Assembly: GCA_032716605.1 (NCBI GenBank)
Contig: CM064506.1
Span: 16,751,779 to 16,815,778 of the forward strand
Source: Paralithodes platypus
Taxonomy: Eukaryota; Arthropoda; Malacostraca; Decapoda; Lithodidae
Length of the DNA: 64,000 nt
Direction of reading: 5' to 3'
The position numbers and the translations under genes were made by a program. Position 1 is the first letter of the stretch. Every line of letters starts with the position of its first letter. A model generated the notes under the pieces. It did not search any database, was not told the DNA's origin, and saw only the letters and a list, made by a program, of their open reading frames with translations. Positions 1 to 11,515 of this stretch are shown in pieces.

Positions 1-1118
1 TGTGGGAGGAGAATTTAGAAAACTAAATGGGAGAGAGGATTGGGTCATACTGGAAAATGGGAGAGGATGTATCAGAGAGATAGAGAAAGGGATAAAAGAG
101 GAGGGAAGGGGTAGAAAACAAAGCCACGCTGTCGTATTACAGAGGGAAGGAAAAACCAGCTAGAAAAATTTTCTATGATGGAGGATGGGGATCTAAATTG
201 CTGTTTAACCCCTTATTGGCGGCGCTCGACTTAAGTCGTGCACCAATTTGCAGCAAGTTAGGAGCATTATTAAGGCTTTTAAAGGGTTAAAATAGAGTGC
301 AAATGGCCGGGAGCAAAGCGGGCCAGACAGCCGACTCCCAGGGCTTACCGCCGCCCATTAACTCATGTTCCCTGTGTTCTCGAGAGGCCGGCAGTGTAAG
401 CCAGTAGTGAGCATAGCTGGGAAAAATATACCGATATATGCTAAACTCCCATGTTCGTGGCATCACTGCAAGAGAACCACGAGGGCTACGTAGCTCGTTC
501 TGGTCTCATTTTGAAGCTTTTAGTGCCTAGTTTTTTGCTAAATAATTTTTTGTTCATGCAGATGCTTGATTTATCATGCAGGAGGGCCTGAATATGCCCA
601 AATGAGCCTAAAACACCCCGCTAGACAAGGGTTAAAGCACGGACAGGATCCCTAGAGACAAATGAAAGAACAAGGAGATGGAACAGAATGGGACCGCACT
701 GTAATCAATGCGAAATGGGAGGAGACCCAATAGTCGAGGACATAGAACACATAATAACGGAGTGTACAAAATATGATGAGGAGAGAAACGAGTTGGAGAG
801 ATACATGAGGAATAGAGTTGGGGAAATGGGGTGGGAGGAAGTAAAGCACAGAGACGATAGAGGGGTAGGGGCACTGCTGGGGCTAACACAAGATATGGAG
901 ATGATGAAGAGGATACTAGAAAAGATATGGAGGAAGAGAAATGGGTAGGGGGGGGGGGAGGACGTGATGGGTAGGTCTAAAAACTATCCTTATATACTAT
1001 CCTTCTACTCTAAACACTCCCTCTTACTAATGTTTCTGAGCCAGTACCAATACAAAGGTCAGCCCTGTGGACCTGCACGGTCTGCGGGCTGGTTCAAAAG
1101 AAGAAGAAGAAGAAGAAG
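1..1118 (+). mobile_element. 3' end of (GAA)n-tailed LINE, copy 1, split by a MITE
   Basis: This is the C-terminal coding part and 3' UTR of a non-LTR retrotransposon; it starts before the window. Positions 1-204 match the minus-strand copy near 39.8 kb and the plus-strand copy near 52.0 kb. The frame resumes at 636 after an inserted MITE. The readable C-terminus at 688-948 carries a zinc knuckle (CNQC, then H and C within EDIEHIITEC), followed by a charged helical tail ending WRKRNG. The 3' UTR holds the family signature around 1040-1100 (TGAGCCAGTACCAATACAAA) and ends in (GAA)n at 1099-1116. C-terminal CCHC knuckles of this kind occur in R1/Jockey-like LINE clades, but the clade here is not settled. 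This copy is a dead fragment. Confidence 0.85.
205..635. mobile_element. TTAA-flanked MITE (piggyBac type) inside LINE copy 1
   Basis: The ends read TTAACCCCTTATTGG at 205 and AGACAAGGGTTAA ending at 635. The flanks fit the LINE consensus when one TTAA is removed, because uninterrupted copies near 39.5 and 52.25 kb read TTTAAAGCAAGAACAGG. So this is an insertion with TTAA duplication, the hallmark of piggyBac-type transposition. There is no coding capacity. The centre has CG-rich blocks and no clear internal inverted repeats beyond the CCC/GGG tips. Confidence 0.85.
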
Positions 1119-1124
1119 GTGGGG

Positions 1125-1195
1125 GCACGAACTCTCGACCCTTGGGTGTGAGGCAGACACCTTACCAGTTAGACCAATAGAGATATCCCACTTGG
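1125..1195 (-). repeat. tRNA-Val-like sequence (SINE head or pseudogene)
   Basis: On the minus strand an A-box-like TTGGTCTAACTGGTAAGG is followed by GCCTCACACC, which matches the anticodon loop of tRNA-Val (CAC), and by a degenerate B box near 1130-1140. The acceptor stem does not pair well, so a working tRNA is unlikely. It directly abuts the (GAA)n end of the LINE. Confidence 0.5.
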
Positions 1196-2298
1196 CCTGT
1201 TCGGCTCAGGGTATTTCCACATCCGATCTGTTTAGGCTAGCCTATTTTCACTGACTTTACACTTACCATCCCTCATGAGCAAGGGGATGGGATAGTAGTA
1301 CAGGACCCCAAAGGAAATACGCCTAATCAGCCTTATTGGGCTATCCTTAGCTGGCTTAGCATGCGCTAGCTTTAAGAACTATTATTATTATTATTATGAC
1401 AATATATAATGACAATATATACACCTACCTAACTATGACTAAAATCAAAATAAGTCATGGGGGATGAGGAGAGACAAAGCCCATTATTGTATCCCATGGT
1501 ATACAGTAATGTAAACAAAGCGGGCGATACGCCCGAATACTACATAGGCGGTGGCCCATTTGGAGCGGCCCAACCGCCATGGGACCATTATACCACGGTG
1601 GGTGATGGGTGGCTATCACTGTTGTGCACCACCGCAGGTCTTGGGGTAAGCTTGGGACACAAGAGATATGGCAACACATGTGGTAGCATCATATCCCACT
1701 TCAACATTATTACCTTCATTTTCATCATAATCACAACCATCACTATTAAAATGTAAAACTTGCAAACTAAACAAACCAAAACTGGGACGATACAAGATAA
1801 AGGTAAAATAACTAATCAAAATCGCTATGTGGAAATAACGCTTACTAAAATAAAATGTATGAAATATAAGAACGCAATCCACCACATAGGGTGTACAGTA
1901 CATTACTACATGAGCAAGTTAATCTGTTTCCCAAGCAAGCCAATTGCACACATAACAACGCACTATCATCACATTCAAGGAATTAGTCAATTTGGGAAGT
2001 CCGGGACGTTCTGGTAAATTTTACTAAACTCGGCATGAATAAAGAAACTACAATTAGTGTCAAAATGTTCTATTAAAATCAAATTTGAAACTTGACGAGA
2101 CATTAACAATAGTACAAAATACAAAAAGCACTCACTAACGATAGTGCTATCGGGTAGGTACCTGTAAGCATAGCATGCCTCAAGTGACCCCTATCAATTA
2201 CCGGTACTACCCTACAAATAACCTACATTTATCGTACAAATAAACTAAGGAAATCGCAAAAGCAAGCAATTGATACTATCGACAATGAATAGATACAA
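1196..2298. other. Intergenic stretch with (ATT)n and a dispersed repeat
   Basis: No gene is seen. A short (ATT)n tract lies at 1381-1397. Positions 1450-1640 carry a partial member of a dispersed family (inverted ATGACTTATT box and a GTAAACAAAGCGGGCGATAC box) that recurs near 21.0, 29.8, 30.8, 34.3 and 45.2 kb. The rest is AT-rich and unrecognised. Confidence 0.5.
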
Positions 2299-2310
2299 TA
2301 TAATAAAGCA

Positions 2311-3194
2311 ATATAATGTGAGCAATGGGAAGTATGTGGAAGACGAGAAATCTCGGAGTGAAAGTAAAAAGTGCACTGTATCAAGGAATTGTTGTGCCAA
2401 CAGTGATGTATGGGGCTGAGACATGGGCTCTGAAGAAAAAGGAGAAAAGAGGGCTGGATGTGATGGAGATGAGCTGCTTGAGGAGTATGTGTGGAGTTAC
2501 TCGTAGAGACAGATTGAGGAATGAAGAGATACGTAGGAGAGTGGGGCAGCAGGAACATTTGTCAGCCAGAGTGGACAGAAGGGTGCTGAGCTGGTATGGT
2601 CATGTTGAACGAATGGGAGATGAAAGGCTTACAAAGAGAATATGTGAGTCAGGTACAAGGGGAGATAGAAGGGCAGGAAGACCCCCATTGAGATGGAGAG
2701 ACTGTGTAAAAAAGGCTTTGGATGATAGAGGAATGACTATAGATCAGGCAGGGGAAGTGGTGATGGACAGGAGTGAATGGAGAATGCTTGTGAATAGTTG
2801 AGTGAACACGTGGTCATTTGGAGTAAGGGGTCGGGCGCAAGTTCGACTAGATAATAGTCCATCAGGCGCCTGGCCCGGGGGGACGATTAATATGAAGGGT
2901 GTGCCTGGAAGTGTGGTGGGAGGGCTTGTGGCTTTGGCTCCGCTGCATGTCTGCCTGCCGAGATCGGAACCTCTCCGGGTGGTCAGGGGCCGGGGGAGTG
3001 CTGGAGCGACCTTGGTAACCCTGGTCTCTGGGTCTTCTCCTGGGTGACCTGGATGTGTGTGAGTTTGTGTTTTTTATCTGTGTTTATTTTTTGTTTTATG
3101 TTGTTTGTGTGTTTTCCCTGTTCTTGCTCTGTCTTGAGTCAGCTACCCCCAAAATGGGGATTGGGCCTGAGCATATAGATAGATAGATAGATAG
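2311..3194 (+). mobile_element. RTE-like LINE, 5'-truncated, (ATAG)n tail
   Basis: The reading frame 2325-2801 encodes the C-terminal third of a LINE polyprotein: VMYGAETWAL, SMCGVTRRDR, RVLSWYGHVERMGDERLTKR and GRPPLRW. These blocks align with the C-terminus of the larger RTE-like copy at 4774-6636 (LTYGSEAWTL, STCGVTWRDR, WFGHMERMESERMTKR). A ~390-bp 3' UTR follows and ends with a CCCCCAAAATGGGG hairpin and a tetranucleotide tail at 3173-3194. ATAATAAAG at 2300-2308 and 3195-3203 may be the target duplication. The reverse transcriptase catalytic core is absent, so the copy is inactive. RTE-like is my reading of family style; the clade would need a tree. Confidence 0.8.
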
Positions 3195-3196
3195 AT

Positions 3197-3563
3197 AATA
3201 AAGACAAATAATTGCAAAATATGAAGAAGTAATAACAGATTTAAATAAAGAGTAGACTACTCTTTTAACAAGAACAATTATTTAAAAAAAAATAATAATA
3301 AAAATAATAGAAAAAGATAACAATTAATACATACAGACAAAAAGTAAGCAGAGGTTATACAAGAAACTTCAAGTTATAAATACTTGATTCAAATTATTGA
3401 TGTCAAATTTTAAAATACAGTAACAATAATTGACCTTAAAAAGATTAAATTTATGTAGCAATTTACTTGCCTCAAAACCTCTGTCCACTAAGAGTGTATA
3501 GTAACCTAGCTCTAGCCCAAAGGTCATCTACAGTACTTTAGTGAAAAAGAAAAAAACATCTTA
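3197..3563. other. AT-rich intergenic stretch
   Basis: No gene, repeat or structured element was recognised here apart from short A/T runs. Confidence 0.4.
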
Positions 3564-3796
3564 TTAACGCTCTCCGACATGACGCAATTTTGAGCCTATT
3601 GGGGATACTTGAAAGCCTTTGTTACCATCAGGGGTATTTAGAAACCTTTAGTTTAGTTACTTCAACCTCTGCATTTGTCTTTGGGTTAGCTGTGGGCAGA
3701 AAACTAATATTGGAGAGGTAATTATAAGAGTGAGAGACCTCTATTTCTTATTGCTAATCTGGCAACCTCTGCGTCATATGTGCATGAAAGGGTTAA
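3564..3796. mobile_element. TTAA MITE family A, copy 1 (233 bp)
   Basis: Flanked by TTAA at 3564-3567 and 3793-3796. The interior is nearly identical to copies at 34091-34323 and 56541-56779 (shared core GCAATTTTGAGCCTATTGGG). The tips have a short imperfect inverted repeat, with GACATGACGC at the left against the complement of GCGTCATATGTGC at the right. It is non-coding and the TTAA target points to piggyBac-type mobilisation. Confidence 0.9.
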
Positions 3797-4761
3797 CTGG
3801 GAATAAAAACAATTATAAGTTATTTTACAATCAATATTACAGTACTACTAGGGAAAGGAAAGTTTATTACTGTACGTTAAAATTAAAATCATCAACTTTG
3901 TGATATACTTTAAGTATGCATTGTTCATTAACAATCTTGTGTGAGGGGGATGGAATTAGGATAAGTAAGTTTAGCAACTTGATTAAAATTTAACATATTG
4001 CAAACGAGAATATCATCAATATACTGTATCTACTATTATTACTTAACAATTTAGCAAGTGCTAATTTTTCTGGGATGTTATTTTTCTTGACTACTGTCAA
4101 CTAAGTCTTTTATATATTTAAATTCTAAATCAAGCAAGAATAAATCTGTAATTGAAGGGCTAGCATTTCCACCCATAGGAATTCCTAATATTTGTTTGAA
4201 AATGTAAGGCCTGAATCTAACATTAAGTACTGTATTAAAAAGGAGGAATTTAAGTTTAGTTCTACCAAAATATACTGAACTAGTGGGAGTAGAGCTAAGT
4301 GATACATTATTAAAATATGAATAAACATTTATGAAATAATTAGCATTCTTAACGAATTTGTCAAAGTGCAAATCTATAATAAAGCAAAGTTCTAAATCTA
4401 AAGGCAAATTGGTATACAAAGTTGAAAAGTCAAAGCTATGTACAGTACTGAGGTAACTTTTGGCATGGTATTTATTTTGTCAATAACTTCTAATGAATTG
4501 TCATCACTCCAATAATAGTTAATGCCAGTTCTTTTCTTGATGATATTACAATATCTTTTATGAGTACTTTTAATGTATTTTAAGCAATGCACGACTTGTT
4601 CTGACATAGTTTTAGTGGTAGCAAATTTTGCTACGGCAATAAAGCGATATTTATAAGGTCTTTTATGAAATTTGGGTAACATGTATTATTTTGAAATGCA
4701 CTTGTTCTTATCAGAAAGTTTAATATAAAATGTTAAATTTTTCTTGGTAAGTTCATCGATT

Positions 4762-6650
4762 CTATCTATCTATCTATTGCCTGACGCCGTGATCCCCGAA
4801 GGGGTGGCCACAAACGAACCGCCCCCATGCACCTCTGTCCCCAGTCAGTCGACGCCCCTCCCCCCAACCAGCACCGCCTTCGTTCATGTACTTCCTCACT
4901 CCATCCTTCCACCTCTCATTCGGTCTACCTCTCCCTCTCTGTCCCTCCACCTCGCTCTCGTACACCCTCTTAGTCATTCTCTCGCTTTCCATACGTTCCA
5001 TATGGCCGAACCATCTCAAGTTGTTCCTTTTCACACTTTCCAGCACATCTACCTCCACAGCACACCTCCTTCTTACTTCCTCATTAGTCTGTCTATCCCT
5101 CCATGTAACTCCGCACGTACTCCTCAAGTAATTCATTTCCACTGCTCTCACTCTTGGTCTGAGTCTCTCAACCAACGTCCATGCTTCGCTTCCGTAAGTC
5201 AGTGTCGGGATTACCACACTGTCATGCAAGGACTTCTTCACTTCCATACTGACCACCCTATTTCTTGTTACTGCTTTTAGCGTTCCTACAACCCTCTTCC
5301 CCTGTTGTACCCTCTCCCGCACTTCTTCATCCATAGTCCCATCTTTACTCAACACACTACCCAGATACTTAAAAGAGTTGACGATCTCCATAGCCTGACC
5401 GTTCAGCTTCACCTCACACTCTGTGACTTCACCCCTTTCGAAGACCATAACCTTGCTCTTCCCCGCATTTACCTTCAAATTCCGTTTTTCGCACACTGTT
5501 CCAAACTCATTTACCAGACCCTGCAACTCCCATTCATTATCATTCGTCAGAACTGTATCATCCGCAAACAGCAGTATAGGTAGCTTCCACTCAATTCCCT
5601 CCCTTTTCAGCGATACACCAACATCCACTGCTCTTGATAGTATTTCTTTCATGACTTCATCCATATATACAGTATACAACCACGGGGACATCACACACCC
5701 CTGTTTCAAACCAACATTCAGGTCAAAGAACTCGCTCTGCTCAATCTCCACACGTACTGCCGCCTTTGCACCCTCATACATGCTCTTCACTGCTTTCAGC
5801 AACTTGCCCTCTACTCCGTATATTCTAAGTACTTTCCACAAACCTTCTCTATCCACTCTGTCATATGCCTTCTCCAAGTCAATAAAGGCAACATACACCT
5901 TTTGTTTCTTCTCCAGATACTTCTCCACAACACAATTTAGGGTAAAAATCTGATCTACACATCCTCTTCCCTTCCTAAAACCTCCCTGCTCGTCGTCTAT
6001 CCATTTCTCCGTTCTCACTCTCACTCTCTCAATCACTACCCTACTGTATACCTTCCCTACTACACTTAGAAGACATATTCCTCGGTGGTTACCACACACT
6101 CCTCTTTCCCCTTTGCCCTTATATAGGGGGACTATTATGCCAGTCTTCCAGTCATTGGGTGCACTCCCCTTCTCCCATGCTAGTTTGCACATTTTCCATA
6201 CCCATTCTATCACTATCTCACCACCATACCTCAACATTTCCCCACACACTCCATCTGTTCCTGGTGCTTTCCCCAACTTCACTCTTTTCATGGCTTCCCA
6301 CACTTCTGACCTCCTGATCCCCACCTCCTCCTCCACTACTTCTCTTCTTCTCCCTCCCATACCATATCCAGCTATGTTTGCTGGCTCTTCATTCTTTACA
6401 TTTAGCAACTCACTGAAGTACTCCCTCCATCTTTCGACTCTCTCTTGCTTCTCGGCTAGCATTCTCCCATTCTTATCTTTCACACCCTTACTGTTTCCCT
6501 TGCTACCTTCCCTAACTTCTTTCCAGAACAGTTTCCTACTCTCCCTCCATTTTACACTCAGATTCCTTCCAAATTCCTCATCTACTCTTCTCTTACTTTC
6601 CTTCACTACTCTCTTCACCACCCTCTTACTCTCCACGTACCTCGCTCGTT
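4762..6650 (-). mobile_element. RTE-like LINE inserted in the Penelope-like element
   Basis: One long minus-strand frame (6636-4774, 620 codons, open at its 5' end, no ATG) covers an almost complete reverse transcriptase. It contains GKAPGTDGVCGEML, NHRGICLLSVVGK, EQGGFRKGRGCVDQ, AFIDLEKAYDRVD, GLKQGCVMSPWLYTVYMDEV, LLFADDTVL (FADD at 5568-5557) and FKYLGSVLSKDG. A C-terminal basic domain without a CCHC knuckle follows. The endonuclease domain is missing, so the copy is 5'-truncated. The 3' end carries a hairpin (CCCCGAAGGGG near 4795) and a (TAGA)n tail at 4762-4778. TCGATT at 4756-4761 and 6651-6656 is a plausible 6-bp target duplication. The undisrupted frame suggests it is younger than its host element, on the same strand. 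Confidence 0.9.
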
Positions 6651-7387
6651 TCGATTAATTATTATTAAAATTATTTTTAATTTCATAAACAGAATTACCA
6701 CAAATACAGTATTTGCATGTAATATGTTACCTCTAATGCCTAATTCTTTGTTCATGTTTTCTAGATACAATTTCTTACATGTGAAGCTATAATTATTGCT
6801 GGCTTTATCTACTGTAGTGATTACAAAAAGGTTTATGTAAATTTATTAAATCAACTTTAAGCTTATTATAACTATAGTCGACAAAATCTGAAAGATTAAA
6901 TTCATTTTTAAGCAAGAAAATTGTATTTCTAATTAACTTAATTAATCATTTAGACCATGCCTCTAGCTCCCCAGCATCTCACAATTTTTAATAATTTATC
7001 TTTTAATCTATTCACTGAAAAAACATTATCTTCTAAAATTTTGTCCCATGTTACTTTATTATTCCATTCTATATTTAAAACCTTTGCGATATAGCTCCGC
7101 TAATTTGTCGTTTGCAAAATATTTAACTAGTTCTACATCACCTGTTAATATATGACCTATTGGACTATAAATACACTTTAATAATGCATTACATCTGTTA
7201 GCTTGCATATCCATGACTCTTTCACATACGTTTTATTTTTATTATTGAAAATATCATTATCTGAAATATTTCCTAAAACTTTATTATAATTACAAACAAT
7301 AGATCCAACAGGTCGCTCATATGAATACACTAATAATGGTTTGAAATCTTTAGACCCATCTAGTAATACAAACTTAACTTTCTTAGA

Positions 7388-8021
7388 ATTAACCCAGCAG
7401 CTGCAGGAAAACTTATAAGAGATTTTACTGGGGGGCTGCGGGAAGACTCTTAAGATCCTAGGCCTGAAAAAAAAAAAATTTAAAACACACCAGTGACACT
7501 TTAAAAAAAGCAATTTGTGATTAGGTGAGTTAACTTCCCTCCATTACTTGCTACCACTTCTACACATGTGCCCCCCCCCCCCCTTTTTTTCCCCCCTCCT
7601 CAATTATCAGGTATTTTCTCTATTATTCCCAATATTTTCCCAGTATTTTCGTGGGAGGACAAGTGGGAGAGAGGAAGGAGGGTGGAGGAGTGTAACTCCG
7701 ACCCTCCAAGCCAGTCTGAGTCCACCCCAGTCCTCTCAGTGCCATGTGAGAGACGAGAGGGGGAGGGTGTGCCTGTCTCGCCGGTCTGGGCCAGATTACG
7801 ACCGCGGGGCTAAAATATAAATTTTCACCAGCCAATTGCTGTTACCACTTGTTTTATTGCTTTCCCATGTTCATATGTTCATATTAAAAGTAAAATAGGC
7901 GCATATGGATGAGTATTAATTATATATATGGTAAATTAACGATTTTAGTGAGGAATGAATCAGAAAACCTTCGCACTGGGGTATGGTGTATACTATAGGG
8001 GCTTAGCACTTTACGAGTTAA
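7388..8021. mobile_element. Candidate TTAA-flanked insertion within the Penelope-like element
   Basis: TTAACCCAGCAGCTGCAGG begins at 7388 and CTTTACGAGTTAA ends at 8021. Penelope-type coding sequence is readable on either side but not between. A CTGCGGGAAGACTCTTAAG block near 7434-7454 resembles the right end of the TTAA MITE at 23347-23739. The interior holds poly(C), poly(T) and a GC-rich stretch. The left end is well supported; the right end is chosen because coding similarity resumes there. Confidence 0.45.
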
Positions 8022-8582
8022 TATGGTTATCTATGAATTTCTTAGAATTAGCTCTAATATATCCCATAAAAGCAAAGACTACTGTATATTCTTAAATTCA
8101 TTTGTGAAATTATTAATATTGTTTAGAATATTTTCTATAAAAGGAGCAAAACTTTTCTTTTGTAGGCCTTTCAATGAATCTTTTATTTTTTTAATTCTGA
8201 AATTTTCATATAATGAATACAAATTATTGACAAACGTATTAATATCAGACCTGTTTTTCTTTTTATTAAATTAATTTAGTCTTCCATTACCATGTCTACC
8301 AGGTCTTCTGTTTAAAACGGGGAAGTTAAAATAAGGGTTATTAAAATTGTTTTCTAATAAATCTTTATACAAAATGTTGCCTACACCTTTGATTTGATTG
8401 TTAAGTCCAAATGGATAGATGGTCATTAATTTTCCAATCCAATAATTTTCTCTATCTACAACATTTTGATTATTTTGAATTACCATGATCATCATAATCA
8501 TCACCACCGAAGCCATGAAAGTCACTCTCAATTGACTTGCCATCGGGCCCAAATTCATAGTCGTTACAATGTTCTTCATAGG

Positions 8583-9390
8583 CTAGAATATATAGGGCAC
8601 TCCCTATACCACTAGTGCTAGTGAATGGGGTAAAGTTGACCTACCAGGAGTTAAGTTACTGGGCGAGGGCGTGGGTTGTGGTTACAAAGGGCGTGAAATA
8701 ACTGTAGTGGGAACATTTGTTTATTTTTTTTGCTAATATATAAATTTTTAATAATATGGTACATAATTTGGAAAGTAACTGTCGAGGGGTTAGCCTATAT
8801 TATTGCGAGGATAATCATATTTTGATATTCTCGAGTGTTTCAAAATATAATTTAATTTACTGTTGGTTCTATTTCTAGGTCCATAACTGAAGTCCAACAT
8901 CAGGAAGAAGCACCATGTGTATAGTTCTTAAGTGCTGCATAAATTATAGTACATGTGTTATTGATATAGTAAGCTAGACTGCACTTGGCCTCGGTGCTCA
9001 TTTCCATATCATCACCCTTTTGAGCCTGTGGTTGGTACCTCGGGTGAGTTATCTAGCCTGGTACAGTCGGCCAAATGAGTGATGTCTCGGTACCAAGTAT
9101 GTTTTGATCAATAATTGGTATCCGCAATATCTAAATTTGATTTATTAATTTCAATTGAGATATACAAACATGTTCCTGCACTTACCCACCCTATTCAACA
9201 TCTGGCAGACATTATTACAGCACAGACCGAGCCAAGCTTAATAACAACTGATACATGACTTATTAGCGCTACCGTACATAGGGGTTACTATATATTATCC
9301 AGGTTACCATAGACTACCTCCCTAGATGGGTATTCACAAGTGTCCACTAACTCCAGGTTCCTATATACTGCTAGGTGAAGAGGCATTGGG
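8583..9390. other. Intergenic region upstream of zinc-finger gene 1
   Basis: No gene or recognised repeat was found. The sequence is AT-rich and leads into the putative promoter. Confidence 0.4.
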
Positions 9391-9398
9391 TATAAAAG
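9391..9398 (+). promoter_or_regulatory. Putative TATA box of zinc-finger gene 1
   Basis: TATAAAAG lies 148 bp upstream of the ATG. A start site about 30 bp downstream (near 9420) would give a 5' leader of roughly 125 nt with no intron needed. This is motif-based inference only. Confidence 0.5.
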
Positions 9399-9545
9399 AC
9401 TCGCCCGAATAGTCTCGTCTTGCCTGTGAACCAAACTCTGGTCTTCTCGGCTGAGAACTGAATGCGCTAACTAATCTGCCAAAGGATTACTCAATAAAAT
9501 AAATTCTTGTGATAATTTGTCAAACTTTAAGAAATTAGTATTAAG

Positions 9546-10562
9546 ATGGAGGCACCAGGTTTTGTTGTGAAGTTGGAGGCAGACGGTGAAGTGTATGAAG
9601 AAGAAATAGAGAAGTGTGAAGTATTAAAAAATGAGTATACAAAAGCAACAGAGGATAAGAATATTACCAAACAATCTGGTATACTGGCAGTGGAAAGTGA
9701 CTATACAGAAGCAACTGAGGATACAATTTGTGACCAAATATCAGCAGCCTCTTTACCAGCTCCTAAGAAACATCAATGTCAAACCTGTGGTAAAGGTTTT
9801 GGTTTCCGGAGCAACCTCAACGAACACCTCTTGATTCATTCGGGAGTGAAAAACTACGAGTGTACGGTGTGTGGCAAGCGGTTTGGTCGGAAAGGCAACC
9901 TGGCTGATCACTACATTGTCCATACAGGAGTAAAAAAATTGGAGTGCGAAATCTGTGGGAAACTGTTTGACAGGAAGAGCAACCTCACTGCTCACAAGAT
10001 GGTTCATTCAGGAGATGATAATTTTGAGTTTGTCTGTAATGTTTGTGGTCAGGCATTTAAATATAAAAACTCCTTCCAGCGGCATATGTTTCTCCATTCA
10101 GACGTGAAGAATTTTGAGTGCGATCAATGTGGCAAGAGGTTTGCCACTAAACCGTATTTGGTGAAGCACCTAGCGCGCCACACGGGCATTAAGGATTTTG
10201 AATGTCAGCATTGTGGTCTGCAATTTGCCACAAACTCCAGGCTCAGTGAACACTCCATAGTTCATACAGATGAGAAAAAACACAAATGTGATCATTGTGG
10301 CAAATATTTCAAAATGAGAAAAGGGCTGACCAGGCATCTAGCGATTATGCACAATATTGGTAACACTGGTAGAAATTTTAAGTGTGAAGAATGTGGTATG
10401 AAGTTCTTCTCAAGTTACCGGCTTGATGAGCACTCCGCTGTTCATTCAGATGAGAAGAACTGTAAGTGTGAACATTGTGGTAAATGTTATAAAACCAATA
10501 GAGGCCTCAACAGACATCTGGCACTTCACAAACATTCTCCCTCCAGTGGCTCTGATAAGTAG
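9546..10562 (+). CDS. C2H2 zinc-finger protein with nine fingers
   Basis: A single uninterrupted frame of 338 codons from ATG at 9546. Residues 1-76 are acidic and finger-free and contain a short internal repeat (EYTKATEDKN and DYTEATEDTI). Residues ~77-330 hold nine C2H2 fingers starting CQTC, CTVC, CEIC, CNVC, CDQC, CQHC, CDHC, CEEC and CEHC, each closed by a histidine pair; the seventh closes with H-x4-H. Linkers are of HSGVKN/HTGVKK style rather than the classical TGEKP. The fingers predict a sequence-specific DNA-binding nuclear protein; no BTB, ZAD or KRAB domain is visible. A TATA box upstream and AATAAA at 10722 support an intronless gene. Its closest relative in the window is the minus-strand gene at 27466-28728. 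The target sequence and role are unknown. Confidence 0.9.
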   Translation: MEAPGFVVKLEADGEVYEEEIEKCEVLKNEYTKATEDKNITKQSGILAVESDYTEATEDTICDQISAASLPAPKKHQCQTCGKGFGFRSNLNEHLLIHSGVKNYECTVCGKRFGRKGNLADHYIVHTGVKKLECEICGKLFDRKSNLTAHKMVHSGDDNFEFVCNVCGQAFKYKNSFQRHMFLHSDVKNFECDQCGKRFATKPYLVKHLARHTGIKDFECQHCGLQFATNSRLSEHSIVHTDEKKHKCDHCGKYFKMRKGLTRHLAIMHNIGNTGRNFKCEECGMKFFSSYRLDEHSAVHSDEKNCKCEHCGKCYKTNRGLNRHLALHKHSPSSGSDK

Positions 10563-10721
10563 CCTGTGTGGCCCGCTGCTGGATTAATGTTAACCCTATT
10601 TGGTCCGAAGGGGGTCTTTTTGGATTTTCACTGTTTTTTTTCATTAGTTTGGAGATTTCAAGTCACTTCATCCCATAAGTTTATCAATAATATGCTTCAC
10701 CGAGGATAAATGTACAGTACC

Positions 10722-10727
10722 AATAAA
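10722..10727 (+). other. Candidate polyadenylation signal for zinc-finger gene 1
   Basis: AATAAA lies 160 bp after the stop codon at 10560-10562. It is the nearest canonical hexamer downstream of the gene. Confidence 0.45.
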
Positions 10728-11513
10728 TGTACTTGAAGGGAGTCTGGGTGGTAATTTTTTTTAGTTTAAAGGAAGTCGGAAAGGTATTTGATTGCTAGAA
10801 AATTGCCAAAGCAAGCAAAATACTCTTTAATAATTAAAAAAAAAATCACAATAGTCCACAAGATGTCGGACCAGATAGTAATAAGTGGGGAACACAAGAG
10901 CTTTTATAGTTCTCAATTGTCAACAATATTTTGGCATTATTTCTGGGATCTTCATACTGATATTGGAAACTAGATTGAAGGGAAATTAATTTATTTGACA
11001 TAATTACCGGTATATAAAAAGTTCACCTCATAAAGTGTCAGACCAATGTTGATGATAGAAGTTGAGGGAAAAAGCAGTTGTGTGATACCAGCTTTAGACG
11101 GTGTATTTCATAGCTCTCCATATACAGTATATTGTTCATGAAAATCCATACTTAAAATCTATACTTGTTAACTGTCTAGATAACGTAATGCATAAGTGCG
11201 CGGAATTTCGATGTGAGTATCCTAGGTTCGAGTCCTTGGAGTGCCACATGTATTTGTTGATTTTATTAATTGAGCTTAGAGGTGAAGTTGGTTGGTGGAA
11301 AAAAACATAATAATTGATATATGTGATTGTATGTTATTTACAGGCTTACATCAATATGCACAGATGCCACTTAGCTGGATTCTTCTCAAAATTTTTCAAA
11401 ATTGCCCTTGGAATAAGATGGCTGATTTATAAAACAAGGATACTATCCACAGCCCACCAATTAAACCAAATATATATATATAATTGAAGATATATGGTAT
11501 ATTCATGAAAAAT
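10728..11513. other. Intergenic stretch with a degenerate tRNA-like box
   Basis: No gene is recognised. Near 11190-11262 (+) a GCATAAGTGCGCGG block followed by TAGGTTCGAGTCC resembles the A/B boxes of a tRNA-derived sequence, but arms do not pair well. The rest is AT-rich. Confidence 0.35.
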
Positions 11514-11515
11514 TA

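Larger units (their letters stand above)
3950..8582 (-). mobile_element. Penelope-like retroelement (Naiad-type candidate), broken
   Basis: Minus-strand blocks read in order. At 8579-8271 there is a linker with NYWIGKL..YPFGLNNQ and RRPGRHGN. At 8275-8022 there is a degenerate lysine-rich segment. At 7388-7178 come VKFVLLDGSKDFKPLLVYSY and ERPVGSIVCNYNK. At 6900-6660 comes TVDKASNNYSFTCKKLYLEN. At 4682-4398 come LPKFHKRPYKYRFIA and RTGINYYWSDDNS. At 4419-4078 come the YTNLPLDL and GIPMGGNASP motifs. Near 4030-3990 an aspartate pair sits in the catalytic box (RYSIDDILV, one residue longer than the expected YIDD). This order, with the YPxGLN linker upstream of the reverse transcriptase, fits Penelope-like elements whose GIY-YIG nuclease is N-terminal. 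No nuclease is visible; the copy appears 5'-truncated near 8582. It is interrupted by an RTE-like LINE and a TTAA-flanked segment and carries several frameshifts. Confidence 0.75.

Noticed and set aside
4744..5953. Long plus-strand frames rich in Ser, Leu and His
   Set aside because: They are antisense to the RTE-like reverse transcriptase frame at 4774-6636, which carries clear motifs.
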